Positions 17,358 through 26,451 are shown, numbered from the stretch's first letter. The stretch is 64,000 nt of DNA from Actinosynnema sp. ALI-1.44 (GCF_001984155.1 NZ_MTQO01000038.1:124001-188000), one strand, 5' to 3'. Program-made: numbers and translations. The notes: generated by a model not told the origin, from the sequence alone.

Positions 17358-18647
17358 TCAGACACGTGCCGGTGCGGTGTTGAGCACCTCTTCGTCCAGC
17401 AGGTCCTCCTGCCGGGCGACCAGCACGGGCACGGTGATCTGGCCTGCGACGTTGGTCGCGGTCCGGGCCATGTCCAGGATCGGGTCGATGGCGATCACGA
17501 TCGCCAGACCGGTCGCGGTGACCTCGGGCGGCAGGCCGATCGCGCTCAGCGTGAGCGTGAGCATCGTGAACCACCCGGTCGTCCCGGCGGTCGCCAGTGA
17601 GCCGAACACCGCGACCAGCACGATGCCGATGTACTGCACCACGCTCAGCTGGATGCCGGCCAAGTTGGCGATGAAGACCGACGCCAGCGCCGGGTAGAGC
17701 GCCGCGCAGCCGTCCATCTTGGTCGTCGTGCCCAGCGGTACCGCGAACCCGGCGTACCCGGGGGAGACGCCGAGGTCGACCGCGCTCTGGCGGCTCAGCG
17801 GCAGGGTGGCGCCGGACGAACGGGACACGAACGCGAACTGCAGCGCGTTCCACGACTTGGCGAAGAACTGCCGCGGGTTGATCCTGCCGACGAACCGCAG
17901 CAGCAGCGGGTAGACCACGAACGTGATCAGCGCCGTACCCAGGTAGACCGTCCAGACCAGGGAGAACAGCGGTTTGATGAACTGGTTGCCGTAGGTGGCG
18001 AACGACTTGCCGATCAGGCCGAGCACGCCGATCGGCGCGAGCAGGATGATCCAGCCGAGCACTTTCTGGATCACGTCGAACACGGCCTGGTTGACCGTGA
18101 CGAACGGCTGGGCCCGCTCGCCGAGCGCGTACGTGGCCGCGGCGACGATCAGGGCGAGGAAGACGACCTGGAGCACCTTGCCGTCGGCGAAGGCCTCCAG
18201 GAAGTTGTCCGGGACAAGGCCTTGCAGGAACGTCCACCAGTTGCCGACCGCGCGGTCCTCGATCTTGGCGATGTTGGCCTTGGACGGTGTGACCTGGACG
18301 CCCGCGCCGGGCTGGACGATCAGGCCGATGATGATGCCGAGCAGCACAGCTATCAGCGACGTGATGGCGAACCACATGAGGGTCCTGCCGCCGAGCCGGG
18401 TGGCGGTGCGCGGCCCGCCGAGGCCGCGCAGGCTGTTCACGCCGACGACGATCGCGGTGAACACCAGGGGGATGACGGTGAACTGCAACAGGTTCGTGAA
18501 GATGGTGGCGATGGTGGTGAGTGCCTCGGACAGCCACTTGATGCCCGAGTCCTTGGCCAAGAAGCCGAGTAAGGCGCCGATGACGAGGGCGCCGAGCGTG
18601 ATGAGACCGAAGACTTTGGGTTTGGTGTAGGTGCGGACGACGGACAT
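17358..18647 (-). CDS. dicarboxylate/amino acid:cation symporter
   Basis: A 429-residue DAACS-family carrier (DctA/GltP/TcyP type) that moves dicarboxylates or acidic amino acids, or cystine, with Na+ or H+. Signature elements are SRSSGATLPLS (serine-rich hairpin), PLGTTTKMDG (the transport core), ATAGTTGWF (second hairpin) and DPILDMARTATNVAGQ (substrate-contact helix 8). Eight helices and two re-entrant loops are expected. CTGGAG lies six bases before the ATG. The upstream leader peptide suggests control by attenuation; in actinobacteria similar leaders often sit before sulfur amino acid genes, which would favour a cystine-type substrate, but this is inference. Confidence 0.92.
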   Translation of the reverse strand: MSVVRTYTKPKVFGLITLGALVIGALLGFLAKDSGIKWLSEALTTIATIFTNLLQFTVIPLVFTAIVVGVNSLRGLGGPRTATRLGGRTLMWFAITSLIAVLLGIIIGLIVQPGAGVQVTPSKANIAKIEDRAVGNWWTFLQGLVPDNFLEAFADGKVLQVVFLALIVAAATYALGERAQPFVTVNQAVFDVIQKVLGWIILLAPIGVLGLIGKSFATYGNQFIKPLFSLVWTVYLGTALITFVVYPLLLRFVGRINPRQFFAKSWNALQFAFVSRSSGATLPLSRQSAVDLGVSPGYAGFAVPLGTTTKMDGCAALYPALASVFIANLAGIQLSVVQYIGIVLVAVFGSLATAGTTGWFTMLTLTLSAIGLPPEVTATGLAIVIAIDPILDMARTATNVAGQITVPVLVARQEDLLDEEVLNTAPARV

Positions 18648-18699
18648 GCGGTGCTCCAGCTGGTGTGGGCGGACAGGACTCGCAGAGCAGTCCGTGCCG

Positions 18700-18768
18700 T
18701 CACATGGAGCTGGCGAGCCGACCCTGGTCGAGGTAACGACGCTGCGTCAGTAACAGGGCACCACGCAC
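18700..18768 (-). CDS. leader peptide (22 residues) upstream of symporter
   Basis: A short frame, GTG start, encoding MRGALLLTQRRYLDQGRLAS then SM and stop. It resembles the tiny actinobacterial 'putative leader peptides' with the pattern LLTxRRxVDLxRxAS. AAAGGA sits ten bases upstream. It carries a TTA leucine codon, very rare in this genome type. After the stop, 52 bases separate it from the symporter ATG; they hold GGACT/AGTCC arms (18671-18695 region) that could form a hairpin, consistent with translation-coupled attenuation. The final Cys seen in many such leaders is replaced by Met here. Confidence 0.65.
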   Translation of the reverse strand: MRGALLLTQRRYLDQGRLASSM

Positions 18769-18856
18769 AGTGATGACGTCCTTTCCGAAGAAACCAGTGG
18801 TCCAGAACAATCCACTGGTGACACATCTTCCGGAACGTCCCACGGTGTGACCAGCC

Positions 18857-19465
18857 TTACCAGAATGTGGTCACGCTGATCCCGGTCTCCGCGAGCAGCC
18901 TGCGGGTCAGCGGCAGGCTGATGCCGATCACGCTGCCGTGGTTGCCGTCGATCCCGTCGACGAACCAGCTGCCCTTGCCGTCGATGGTGAACCCACCGGC
19001 GACGGTCAACGGCTCACCGCTGGCGATGTACGCGTCCAGTTCGGCCTCGGTGGGCTTGCCGAACCGGACAACCGTGCTCTCCCAGTCACTCGCGTGCCTG
19101 GCCGGTTCGCCGTTCTCGAGCACGATCACCGCGTGGCCGGTGATCAGTTCGCCGCTGTTGCCCGCCATCGAGGCCCACCGCTGCCTCGCGCGTTCGGGCG
19201 TGCCCGGCTTGCCGAGGATCTCGCCGTTGATCGACAGCATGGAGTCGCACGCCACGATCACCGCGTCCCGTTCGGCCGTTTGCTCTGCCACGGCTTGCGC
19301 TTTGGCACGGGCGAGCGCGGTTACGAGTTCCTGGTGGCTCGCGTCCGGAAGGCCCGCGGTGACGGCGTCCTCGTCCACACCGGACACATGCACGAGCGGG
19401 TCGATCCCGGCTTGGCGGAGAACACCGAGGCGGGCTGGTGACTGTGAGGCGAGAATGAAGCGCAC
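18857..19465 (-). CDS. maf: Maf-like nucleoside triphosphate pyrophosphatase
   Basis: A 202-residue Maf/HAM1-type enzyme that hydrolyses non-canonical or dTTP/UTP-like nucleotides. The N-terminal LASQSPARLGVLRQAGI is the substrate-binding SxSPRR-type motif, VIVACDSML holds the catalytic Asp, LGKPGTPERARQ the KP motif, and the later GGFTIDGKGSWFVDGIDGN is the closing motif. It follows the MFS gene by 12 bases and is probably co-transcribed. In many actinobacteria maf lies in the accD-accE neighbourhood, as loosely here. Confidence 0.93.
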   Translation of the reverse strand: MRFILASQSPARLGVLRQAGIDPLVHVSGVDEDAVTAGLPDASHQELVTALARAKAQAVAEQTAERDAVIVACDSMLSINGEILGKPGTPERARQRWASMAGNSGELITGHAVIVLENGEPARHASDWESTVVRFGKPTEAELDAYIASGEPLTVAGGFTIDGKGSWFVDGIDGNHGSVIGISLPLTRRLLAETGISVTTFW

Positions 19466-19477
19466 ACCGCAGCGTAA

Positions 19478-20827
19478 CTAGTGTGCGCCTACTAGCTCGC
19501 CGCGCATCCGTGCCGCCGTGAACGCGGCGCCGAGCAGCACGAGCGCGGGCAGCAGCATGGTGATCCGCGCGGCGTCGACCAGGTCGGTGGACGCGACCTG
19601 CATGAGCAGTCCGGCGGCGGCGCTGCCGAGGACGTTGCCCACTTGGCGCGCCATGTTGTAGACGCCCGCGCCCGCGCCGATCAGCCGCGGTTCGAGGCCC
19701 GAGATGGTGGTGCTGCCGAGCGGCCCGAAGATCGTGCCGATTCCCACGCCGCACAGCACCAGGCCGGGCACCAGCGCCCACGCGTCGAGGCCGGGCTGGG
19801 CGATCACCGCGACGCTCCCGATGCCCACGGCGTACGCGACCAGACCGCCGATGACGATGTACTTGCCGTCGACGCGGTCGGACAACCGTCCCGCGAACGG
19901 CGCGAGCACGGCCGACACCACGGACATGGGCCCCATGAAAAGCCCGGCCTGCAACGGACTCATGCGGAGCGTGGTCTGCAGGTAGATGATCAGCGGGATG
20001 AACATCGCGGCCATCGCGAACCCGATCAGCACGCCGGTGAGGCTGCCGAACGAGAACGTCCGGCTGGAGAACAGCCGCAGCGGCAGCAGCGGCTCGTTCG
20101 GATTCCTGCGCTGCCACCACAGGAAGGCCAGGACGAGGACGACGCCGGTGGCGAGGACGGCCGCGACGGTGGTGTGGTCGAACAAGCCGCCGTTCTGGAT
20201 CCCGAACACCAATGCGAACAACCCGAGGGAACTCAGCACGATCCCGGGAACGTCGAAGCGGTGGCTGTGCCCCGGCCGCCAGTCGGGTACCAGGGCGAGT
20301 ACGAGCACGAGCGCCATGACCCCGACGGGTACGTTGACGAAGAAGATCCATTCCCAGCCGAGGCTCTGCGTCAGCAGCCCGCCGAGAGCGGGACCGGTGA
20401 CCGTGGCGAGACCGGCGACCGAGCCCCACACGCCCATCGCGGCACCGCGGTTGGTGGGGAAGAGGTGGCTGATGAACGCCATGGACTGCGGAGTCATCGC
20501 GGCCGCACCGAGTCCCTGCACCGCGCGGGCGGCGATCAGGCCGTCGGCCCCGTCGGCGAGCCCGCACCACAGCGAGGCGGCGGTGAAGATCACCAGCCCG
20601 GCCAGGTACAGCCTGCGCGGGCCGAACCGGTCACCGAGCCGCCCGGTGAGCAGCAACGGCACCGCGAACGTCAGCAGGTACACGCTGTTGACCCAGAAGA
20701 CCTCGTTCAAGGTGGCGGGCAGGCCCGTCATCAGGCTGGGCACCGCCACCTGGACGATCGTCGAGTCCACCAGGATCATGAAGAACCCGAAGCACAACGC
20801 GAACAACGCCGCCCAGTTCTTCTCCAT
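19478..20827 (-). CDS. MFS transporter, DHA2 (EmrB/QacA) family
   Basis: A 449-residue drug:H+ antiporter-type carrier with about 13-14 helices. Motif A is GRLGDRFGPRRLYLAG, motif C-like GPALGGLLTQSLGWEWIFFVNVPVG is intact, and the first helix has LVDSTIVQVAVPSL (DHA2 motif D1). It is divergent from the NB-ARC regulator, with 132 bases between starts, so that regulator may control it. Substrates could be antibiotics, dyes or a native metabolite. Confidence 0.92.
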   Translation of the reverse strand: MEKNWAALFALCFGFFMILVDSTIVQVAVPSLMTGLPATLNEVFWVNSVYLLTFAVPLLLTGRLGDRFGPRRLYLAGLVIFTAASLWCGLADGADGLIAARAVQGLGAAAMTPQSMAFISHLFPTNRGAAMGVWGSVAGLATVTGPALGGLLTQSLGWEWIFFVNVPVGVMALVLVLALVPDWRPGHSHRFDVPGIVLSSLGLFALVFGIQNGGLFDHTTVAAVLATGVVLVLAFLWWQRRNPNEPLLPLRLFSSRTFSFGSLTGVLIGFAMAAMFIPLIIYLQTTLRMSPLQAGLFMGPMSVVSAVLAPFAGRLSDRVDGKYIVIGGLVAYAVGIGSVAVIAQPGLDAWALVPGLVLCGVGIGTIFGPLGSTTISGLEPRLIGAGAGVYNMARQVGNVLGSAAAGLLMQVASTDLVDAARITMLLPALVLLGAAFTAARMRGELVGAH

Positions 20828-20959
20828 TTCGCGAACCTACGGGCGCGCCCGCAACGGTCCCGCAACACGCAGGTCAGACCCACCGGACATAGGTGACCGG
20901 TCGCCCCGGCCGTCAGCCGTGCCACGCTGGGTTCCAGGCGATCGGGAGGTGGGGAAGAC

Positions 20960-23725
20960 GTGGCAAGCCGGTTCGGCACGCTGTTGCGGCGGCTGCGCCT
21001 GGAAACGGGGCTGACGCAGCAGCAACTGGAGGAGCGGTCCGGCGTTTCCGTTCGCGCGATCAGCAGACTCGAAGCCGGTCACGGCGGCAACCCCCGCGTG
21101 ATCACGGTGCGGCTGCTGGCCGACGCCCTGCCGTTGGAGGCACGGGAGCGGGACAAGCTGCTGGCTGCCGCCACCGGTCCCGGAGCCGTCGAGACCCGCT
21201 CAGGCAACGGTGAGACGGCCAGGCAGTTGCCCGCGCCGCCGACTGCGTTCGTCGGACGGGAAGACGCGCTGGCAGCGTTGGACAAGGGGCTCGACGGGAC
21301 CACCGAGTCGGTCGGGATCTGCACGATCAGCGGCGGCGCGGGGATCGGCAAGACCTGGCTGGCCTTGCGCTGGGCGCACGACAACGCCGACCGTTTCCCG
21401 GACGGGCACCTGGTCGTCGACCTGCGCGGGTCCCGTAACGATCCCATGGATCCCGCGGCGGCGGTGCGCGGTTTCCTCGACGCGCTCGGCGTCGACGCGA
21501 TGCCGGACAGCCAGGAGGCCCAAGTCGGTCTGTACCGCAGCCTCACCGCGGGCAGGCGGATGCTGATCCTGGTGGATGACGCCGCCGACGCCGACCAGGT
21601 CGGCCCGTTGTTGCCCGGCAGCCCCACCTGCACAGTGATTGTGACCAGCCGCGACAGCCTCGCCGGGCTGGTCGCCGCGCACGGTGCCCGGCCGATCCTG
21701 CTCGGCGCGCTGAACGCCACCGACGCGCGCGAGGTGCTGACGTGTCGTCTCGGCCACCAGCGGGTGGCCGCCGAACCCGCTGCTGTGGAGGACATCCTGG
21801 CCCGCTGTGCCGGGCTTCCCCGTGCGCTGAGCGCGGTTGCCGCCCGCGCTGTCCTCCAGCCGGGCGTCTCGTTGGCCGAGTTGATGAATCCCGACGCGCG
21901 ACCGCGCAGGTCCGACGACCTGCCGGTGCCGCGGCAGTTGCCGCTGACCATCAGGGACTTCACCGGTCGCGCCGAACACCTGGCCGCTCTCGACGCGCTC
22001 GCGCTCGGCCGGGGCGACTCGGTGGTGATCACCGCCATCGACGGCACCGCCGGGGTCGGCAAGACCGCTTTGGCGGTGCACTGGGCACATCGGGTGCAGC
22101 ACAGGTTCCCCGGCGGCACCCTGTACGCCAATCTGCGTGGCTACAGTCCCGGCGTCCCGGCCACACCGGGCGACGTCCTCGCCTGCTTCCTCGGGGCGTT
22201 GGGCACACCGCCGGAGCGGATCCCGGCGGATATGGAGGAACGGGCCGGGTTGTTCCGGTCGGTGCTGGCCGACCGGCAGGTGTTGATCGTGCTCGACAAC
22301 GCGGGCAGCGCCGCGCAGGTCCGCCCGTTGTTGCCGGGCGGAGCCGGATCCGCCGTGGTGGTGACCAGCCGGGCGCACCTGTCCGGGCTGGTGGTCGGAG
22401 AAGGCGCGAACCGGATCACGCTGGACCTGTTCACCGAGTGCGAGGCGCTGGATCTGGTGAACGCCCTGCTCCGCCCGCTGCGAGCGGGCACCCAGCCCGG
22501 TGCGGTGGCGGAGTTGATCAGGGCGTGCGCCCGGTTGCCGTTGGCGCTCCGGATCGCCGCGGGCCGCGCGGTCGCCCAGCCGCACTCGACGATCGCCGAC
22601 CTGGTGGCCGACCTGGACAGCGAACAAGGCCGTTGGGAGGCGCTGCGGACCGCGGCCGACGAGCACACCGCGGTGCGGACCGTCTTCGACTGGTCCTACC
22701 ACCGGCTCACCGGCGATCAGGCGCGGATGTTGCGGCGGCTCGGCCTGAACCCCGGACCGGAGTTCAGTGTCCACGCCGCGGCGGCGGTCGCGGGCACCGA
22801 TGTGGCCGCCGCACGGCGGTTGCTCGCGGTGCTCGCCGAGGTGCACCTGATCGAACCCGTTGCCAGGGACCGGTACCGCTTCCACGACCTGCTGCACGCC
22901 TATGCGGCCGATCGCGCCGAGCGGGACGACAGCCCTGTCGATCGTGACCACGCTCGGCGCACTCTGTTGGGCTGGTACGCCCACCACGCCAAGATGGCGT
23001 ACCTGACCGTCGTCCCCCGGCTCGCCGACTGGATCGTCGGCGCGGGCGTGGAAACGCACGCCTGTCCCGAGATCGTCCTCTCCGGCCCGGTGGAGGCGTG
23101 GGCGTGGGGCGACGCCGAGTTCGGCAACGTGTCCGCCGCGAGTCGTGTCGCCGCCCGCCACGGTCTGCACGGGCTCGCCGTCATACTGGCTGGCACGTCC
23201 GCCGCGGCTCTTTCCCTGCAAGGGCTTTGGAATGACGTGTTCGACGTGTTCGATCTCGGCCTTGCCTCCGCCCGGCACACCGGCGACCGGACAGCGGAGT
23301 GCCAACTGCTCAACAGCATCGGGTGCGCGCTCCAGTGCATGTCCAGGTATCAGGAGGCCGTCGAGCGCGTTCGTGCCGCGATCGTCCTGGCGGGTGAACT
23401 CGGCGACCGGGGGCTGCAGGCGGTGGCGCACAGCCACCTCGGTTGGATATGCGTCGAGCAGGAGCGGTACGCCGACGCGGAAGATCATTTGCGGGCCGCT
23501 CTCCGGCTCGGAGACGGCTCGCGGCACGGGTATCTGAGGGGTTTCGTCGAGTACAGCCTCAGCGCGGTGTGCGACCACGACGAAACCCTGTGGCGGACCG
23601 ACTTCATCCACCGCGCCGTGTCCTGTTGGCGGATCGCGATGGAAACCTACGACAGGCTCACCGATCCCGGTACCGCGGAACTCCGCGTGCGGCTGGCCGA
23701 ACTGGCGGTGAGAACGGGTCGATGA
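20960..23725 (+). CDS. XRE-type regulator with two tandem NB-ARC domains and TPR region
   Basis: A 921-residue STAND protein. Residues 1-70 form an XRE helix-turn-helix (LTQQQLEERSGVSVRAISRLE). A first NB-ARC has Walker A GGAGIGKT (125-132), Walker B LILVDDA (202-208), VTSR and GLPRAL; a second has Walker A GTAGVGKT (362-369), Walker B LIVLDNA (442-448), VTSR and LPLAL. A winged-helix region (VFDWSYHRLTGDQARMLRRLG), then RYRFHDLLHAYAADRA and TPR-like repeats follow (NSIGCALQCMSRYQEAVERV, HSHLGWICVEQERYADAEDH). AfsR-like proteins normally carry one NB-ARC. GTG start with GGGAGGTGGGG upstream. No SARP domain. Target genes unknown; the divergent MFS pump is the nearest candidate. Confidence 0.85.
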   Translation: MASRFGTLLRRLRLETGLTQQQLEERSGVSVRAISRLEAGHGGNPRVITVRLLADALPLEARERDKLLAAATGPGAVETRSGNGETARQLPAPPTAFVGREDALAALDKGLDGTTESVGICTISGGAGIGKTWLALRWAHDNADRFPDGHLVVDLRGSRNDPMDPAAAVRGFLDALGVDAMPDSQEAQVGLYRSLTAGRRMLILVDDAADADQVGPLLPGSPTCTVIVTSRDSLAGLVAAHGARPILLGALNATDAREVLTCRLGHQRVAAEPAAVEDILARCAGLPRALSAVAARAVLQPGVSLAELMNPDARPRRSDDLPVPRQLPLTIRDFTGRAEHLAALDALALGRGDSVVITAIDGTAGVGKTALAVHWAHRVQHRFPGGTLYANLRGYSPGVPATPGDVLACFLGALGTPPERIPADMEERAGLFRSVLADRQVLIVLDNAGSAAQVRPLLPGGAGSAVVVTSRAHLSGLVVGEGANRITLDLFTECEALDLVNALLRPLRAGTQPGAVAELIRACARLPLALRIAAGRAVAQPHSTIADLVADLDSEQGRWEALRTAADEHTAVRTVFDWSYHRLTGDQARMLRRLGLNPGPEFSVHAAAAVAGTDVAAARRLLAVLAEVHLIEPVARDRYRFHDLLHAYAADRAERDDSPVDRDHARRTLLGWYAHHAKMAYLTVVPRLADWIVGAGVETHACPEIVLSGPVEAWAWGDAEFGNVSAASRVAARHGLHGLAVILAGTSAAALSLQGLWNDVFDVFDLGLASARHTGDRTAECQLLNSIGCALQCMSRYQEAVERVRAAIVLAGELGDRGLQAVAHSHLGWICVEQERYADAEDHLRAALRLGDGSRHGYLRGFVEYSLSAVCDHDETLWRTDFIHRAVSCWRIAMETYDRLTDPGTAELRVRLAELAVRTGR

Positions 23726-23738
23726 CCCGCCGACCTTA

Positions 23739-23787
23739 CCTTGACTAACCAAGGCAGCACGCCATACCTTGAGTGCTCAAGGTATGG
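23739..23787 (+). promoter_or_regulatory. promoter with two inverted-repeat operators
   Basis: 23762-23787 is a perfect palindrome with 12-base arms and a 2-base centre (CCATACCTTGAG, TG, complement). A smaller inverted repeat, CCTTGACTAACCAAGG, lies at 23739-23754 and shares CCTTGA with the first. TTGACT (23741-23746) and TACCTT (23765-23770), 18 bases apart, could be -35 and -10 boxes, so the large operator would cover the -10 and the ribosome site of the hydrolase. The cognate repressor (TetR/MarR/PadR type) is not in the window. Confidence 0.65.
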
Positions 23788-23797
23788 AGGTGCTCAT

Positions 23798-24496
23798 ATG
23801 GTCGACCTGACGATCTGGCGTGACGACACAACGCTGCGAGGCACGGCCATCGGTGACGGCCCGACCGTTCTCCTGCTCCACGCAGGCGGCGAGCGCCGTG
23901 GTGTCTGGGCGCCGGTCGCGGAGGCGCTCAGTCGGTGCGGGCTTCGGACCGTGGCCTACGACTTGCGTGGCCATGGGGACAGCACGGGGCAAGCGACGAC
24001 ACTGCCGTTGGTCGCGGATGACGTCGCTGTGATGATCCACGGAGAACGGGCGCCACTTGTCGTGGTCGGCGCTTCCCTGGGCGGGTTGGCGGCGATCGCG
24101 GCCCTCGCCGACCCAAGCGTGGCACAACGCGTCGCCGGACTGGTGCTCGTCGATGTCGTGCCGGATCCCGATCTGCCGGAGGTGCGCGCCTGGCTGGACG
24201 AACACGGCCTGCTCGACACCCAGCCCGAACTCGTCGAGGACATCCTCGCGCGTGGGCCCGACCTCCTGGCGGTGACCGCGAAGATCGAGCCACCGATCCT
24301 GCTGGTGCGTGCTGGCCCGGACTCGCCGATAGGTGATGCGGAGGTGGAACGGCTCCGCGCCGCCAATCCGGGGGTCACGGTCGACCAGGTGACCTCTGCG
24401 GGCCACCTGGTCGCGCGTGATGCACCCGACGAACTCGCCCGCATCCTCGCGGACTACGCGTCGGCGTGTCTTGTTAGCGCAGTTGACCAGGGGTGA
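23798..24496 (+). CDS. alpha/beta hydrolase
   Basis: A 232-residue single-domain alpha/beta hydrolase: LLLHAGGERRGVWAPVAEAL (oxyanion region), YDLRGHGDS, nucleophile elbow VVGASLGGLAA (Ser), an acidic residue after ILLVRAGPDSPIGD, and the catalytic His in TSAGHLVARDAP. A very short cap explains the small size. The ATG of MVDLTIWRDD was chosen because GGAGG precedes it by eight bases; the open frame runs 19 codons further but crosses the operator. The palindromic operator indicates induction by a small molecule. Its last 23 bases overlap the convergent peptidase gene. Confidence 0.88.
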   Translation: MVDLTIWRDDTTLRGTAIGDGPTVLLLHAGGERRGVWAPVAEALSRCGLRTVAYDLRGHGDSTGQATTLPLVADDVAVMIHGERAPLVVVGASLGGLAAIAALADPSVAQRVAGLVLVDVVPDPDLPEVRAWLDEHGLLDTQPELVEDILARGPDLLAVTAKIEPPILLVRAGPDSPIGDAEVERLRAANPGVTVDQVTSAGHLVARDAPDELARILADYASACLVSAVDQG

Positions 24497-26378
24497 TGTC
24501 GTCCTGGACCCGCGTTGCCTCCAATGCGGGGTGTGTCGTCGCGCCCTTCGGCAGCGTGCCGATGATCGGCACCTGGATCGACGTCTCGGCCAGGTGCACG
24601 GTGATCTGGGGCAGTTGCGACGGGCTGGTGGTCGCGGACGAGTCGGTCGGCGCGATCACCAGCGCCAGCCTGTGGTTGCGCGGAACGACGTAGTCCGTGG
24701 CGTACAGGCGGAAACTCATCGTGTACTTCGTGCCGGGCGTCAGCGTCCGCGGTGTGCTCAGCGACGAGTAGTTCGCCAGGTCCGCCCAGCCCCTCGCGAC
24801 GACGGTGGCGTCCACAGTGGACGTCGTCGCTTCCGTTTCCCTGTAGCAGGCGTCATCGCCGGGCCGGTTCTCGCCCCAGCACGTCTCGTTGGTCAGGGTC
24901 CGGACGCCCTCGCCCGATGTGCCTCGGATCGTCGCGGGGCCGTAGTCCACAAGGAACGCGGACAGGTGTGCGGTCGGTTTGGACGGCGTCACCGCGACCG
25001 TCAGACGCGAAATCCCCGCGATGCGGACGTCGGAGGTCAACGGGCCGGTGCTGTAGAGGACACGCCGTGCCGAAGTGGAGTTCGGCGAGGCGATGAACGA
25101 CGACGCCGTGCCGGAACCGCTGTCGGTGAAGGACGAAGTCGACGAACCCGGCATCTGGCTCAACGTGCCGACACCCGCGACGGACCCGGGGACCGGGTAC
25201 AACCGTTGGGACTGCACGCCGGACGGCGGCCAGGTCGGCGAGTCGGCCCACTGGTTCACGCCGCGCTCGACCGACACCTGCGGCTCGTGCTCGATCCCGT
25301 TCTGGACGTCCAGCAGCCAGCGGTCGAACCAGCGGTGCAGGGTGCGCACCCACTCGGCGCGGCGGAAGTCGAACGGGTCGACGTGCCCGGTCTGCGACAA
25401 CCACAGCTTGCGGGGCACCGACGCGGGAATCGACTCGAGCCACTGGCCCCAGTTGATCGGCTTGACGTTCAGGTCCGCGCGGCCGTTGACCGAGAAGACC
25501 GCTGCCTTGACGTTGCCCGCGTTGCGCACGAAGTCGCGCTGCTGCCACATCGCGGTGTAGTCGCCGTTCGACGGTGCGCCGTTCGTCATCTCCGTGCGCA
25601 CCGCGCCGCAACGGGACTTGGCGTTGCTGTTCTCGAAGCCGGACGCGAGGCTCGTCGGCGTCCCGAAGCCGCGCAGCGAGACACCGTCCGATCGGAACCA
25701 GTCGTACCATGAGCTGATCCCCGCGATCGGCACGATCGTGCGCAGGCCGTCGACGCCGGTCGCCGCGACACCGTGGGTGATGCTGCCGTCCCACGACTTG
25801 CCGATCATCGCCGCCGCGCCGGTCGACCACGACGCGGCTTTGGTCGTCCCGCCCGACGCGGCCGAGTACCCGGTCGCGCGGCCGTTGAGCCAGTCGATCA
25901 CGGCCTTGCCGGAGGCGATCTCGGAGCGGCCGCCGGTGTCCATGCAGCCGGTCGACCGGTTCGAACCGCTGAAGTCGACCAGCGCCACCGCGTACCCGCG
26001 TGGCACGAAGTAGTTGTCGTAGAACAGGGGGAACTTCACCGGCACGCCGTTGGAGTACGTCTTGACCTCGGACTCGTTGCCACGCCCTGCCGTCGCGTAG
26101 TACGGACTGGCGTCGATGATCACCGGAACGCGGTCGGTGGTCGCCGGGCGGACGATGTCGGCCGCCACCCGGTCACCGACGCCGTTGTTGTCCAGGTCCA
26201 GCCCGATGTCCACCCACACGGTCTCCCGGACGGCGTCCGCGAGCGAGTGGACCGGCTGCGTGACACCCTGTTTCACCACGAACGCCGGTTGCGCCGCACC
26301 CGCGGGCGCAACGACCAAACCCGACACCAAGCCGACAAGCCCGGCCGTCAGCCAGCCACGAATCGCCATGCCGATCAC
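24474..26378 (-). CDS. secreted Xaa-Pro dipeptidyl-peptidase / CocE-NonD hydrolase
   Basis: A 634-residue S15-family serine hydrolase with a signal peptide (AIRGWLTAGLVGLVSGLVVAPAGAAQ). The nucleophile is in IGKSWDGSI, the acid in NGRADLNVKP and the histidine in SQTGHVDPFDF; the C-terminal jelly-roll (X-Pro dipeptidyl C domain) follows from about residue 400. Such enzymes release Xaa-Pro dipeptides from peptides outside the cell or cleave esters. Start codon is ATG, with an in-frame ATG three codons later as the alternative. Stands alone as a transcription unit. Confidence 0.9.
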   Translation of the reverse strand: MIGMAIRGWLTAGLVGLVSGLVVAPAGAAQPAFVVKQGVTQPVHSLADAVRETVWVDIGLDLDNNGVGDRVAADIVRPATTDRVPVIIDASPYYATAGRGNESEVKTYSNGVPVKFPLFYDNYFVPRGYAVALVDFSGSNRSTGCMDTGGRSEIASGKAVIDWLNGRATGYSAASGGTTKAASWSTGAAAMIGKSWDGSITHGVAATGVDGLRTIVPIAGISSWYDWFRSDGVSLRGFGTPTSLASGFENSNAKSRCGAVRTEMTNGAPSNGDYTAMWQQRDFVRNAGNVKAAVFSVNGRADLNVKPINWGQWLESIPASVPRKLWLSQTGHVDPFDFRRAEWVRTLHRWFDRWLLDVQNGIEHEPQVSVERGVNQWADSPTWPPSGVQSQRLYPVPGSVAGVGTLSQMPGSSTSSFTDSGSGTASSFIASPNSTSARRVLYSTGPLTSDVRIAGISRLTVAVTPSKPTAHLSAFLVDYGPATIRGTSGEGVRTLTNETCWGENRPGDDACYRETEATTSTVDATVVARGWADLANYSSLSTPRTLTPGTKYTMSFRLYATDYVVPRNHRLALVIAPTDSSATTSPSQLPQITVHLAETSIQVPIIGTLPKGATTHPALEATRVQDDITPGQLR

Positions 26379-26451
26379 GCTAAAACGCGCCGCGGGGAGG
26401 CGTCAGGGCCGAAAGGTGGCAAAGGGTTCCCAGTTAAGGTTCACCTGTCGG

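Noticed and set aside
16732-18537. 601-codon minus-strand frame over the symporter
   Set aside because: Out-of-frame shadow of the symporter and of the gene at 16690.
20960-23725. SARP (AfsR-type) antibiotic regulator
   Set aside because: The N-terminus is an XRE helix-turn-helix; no OmpR-like DNA-binding or BTAD domain is present.
21200-23752. 850-codon minus-strand frame over the NB-ARC regulator
   Set aside because: Antisense shadow; the plus strand has clear HTH, NB-ARC and TPR motifs.
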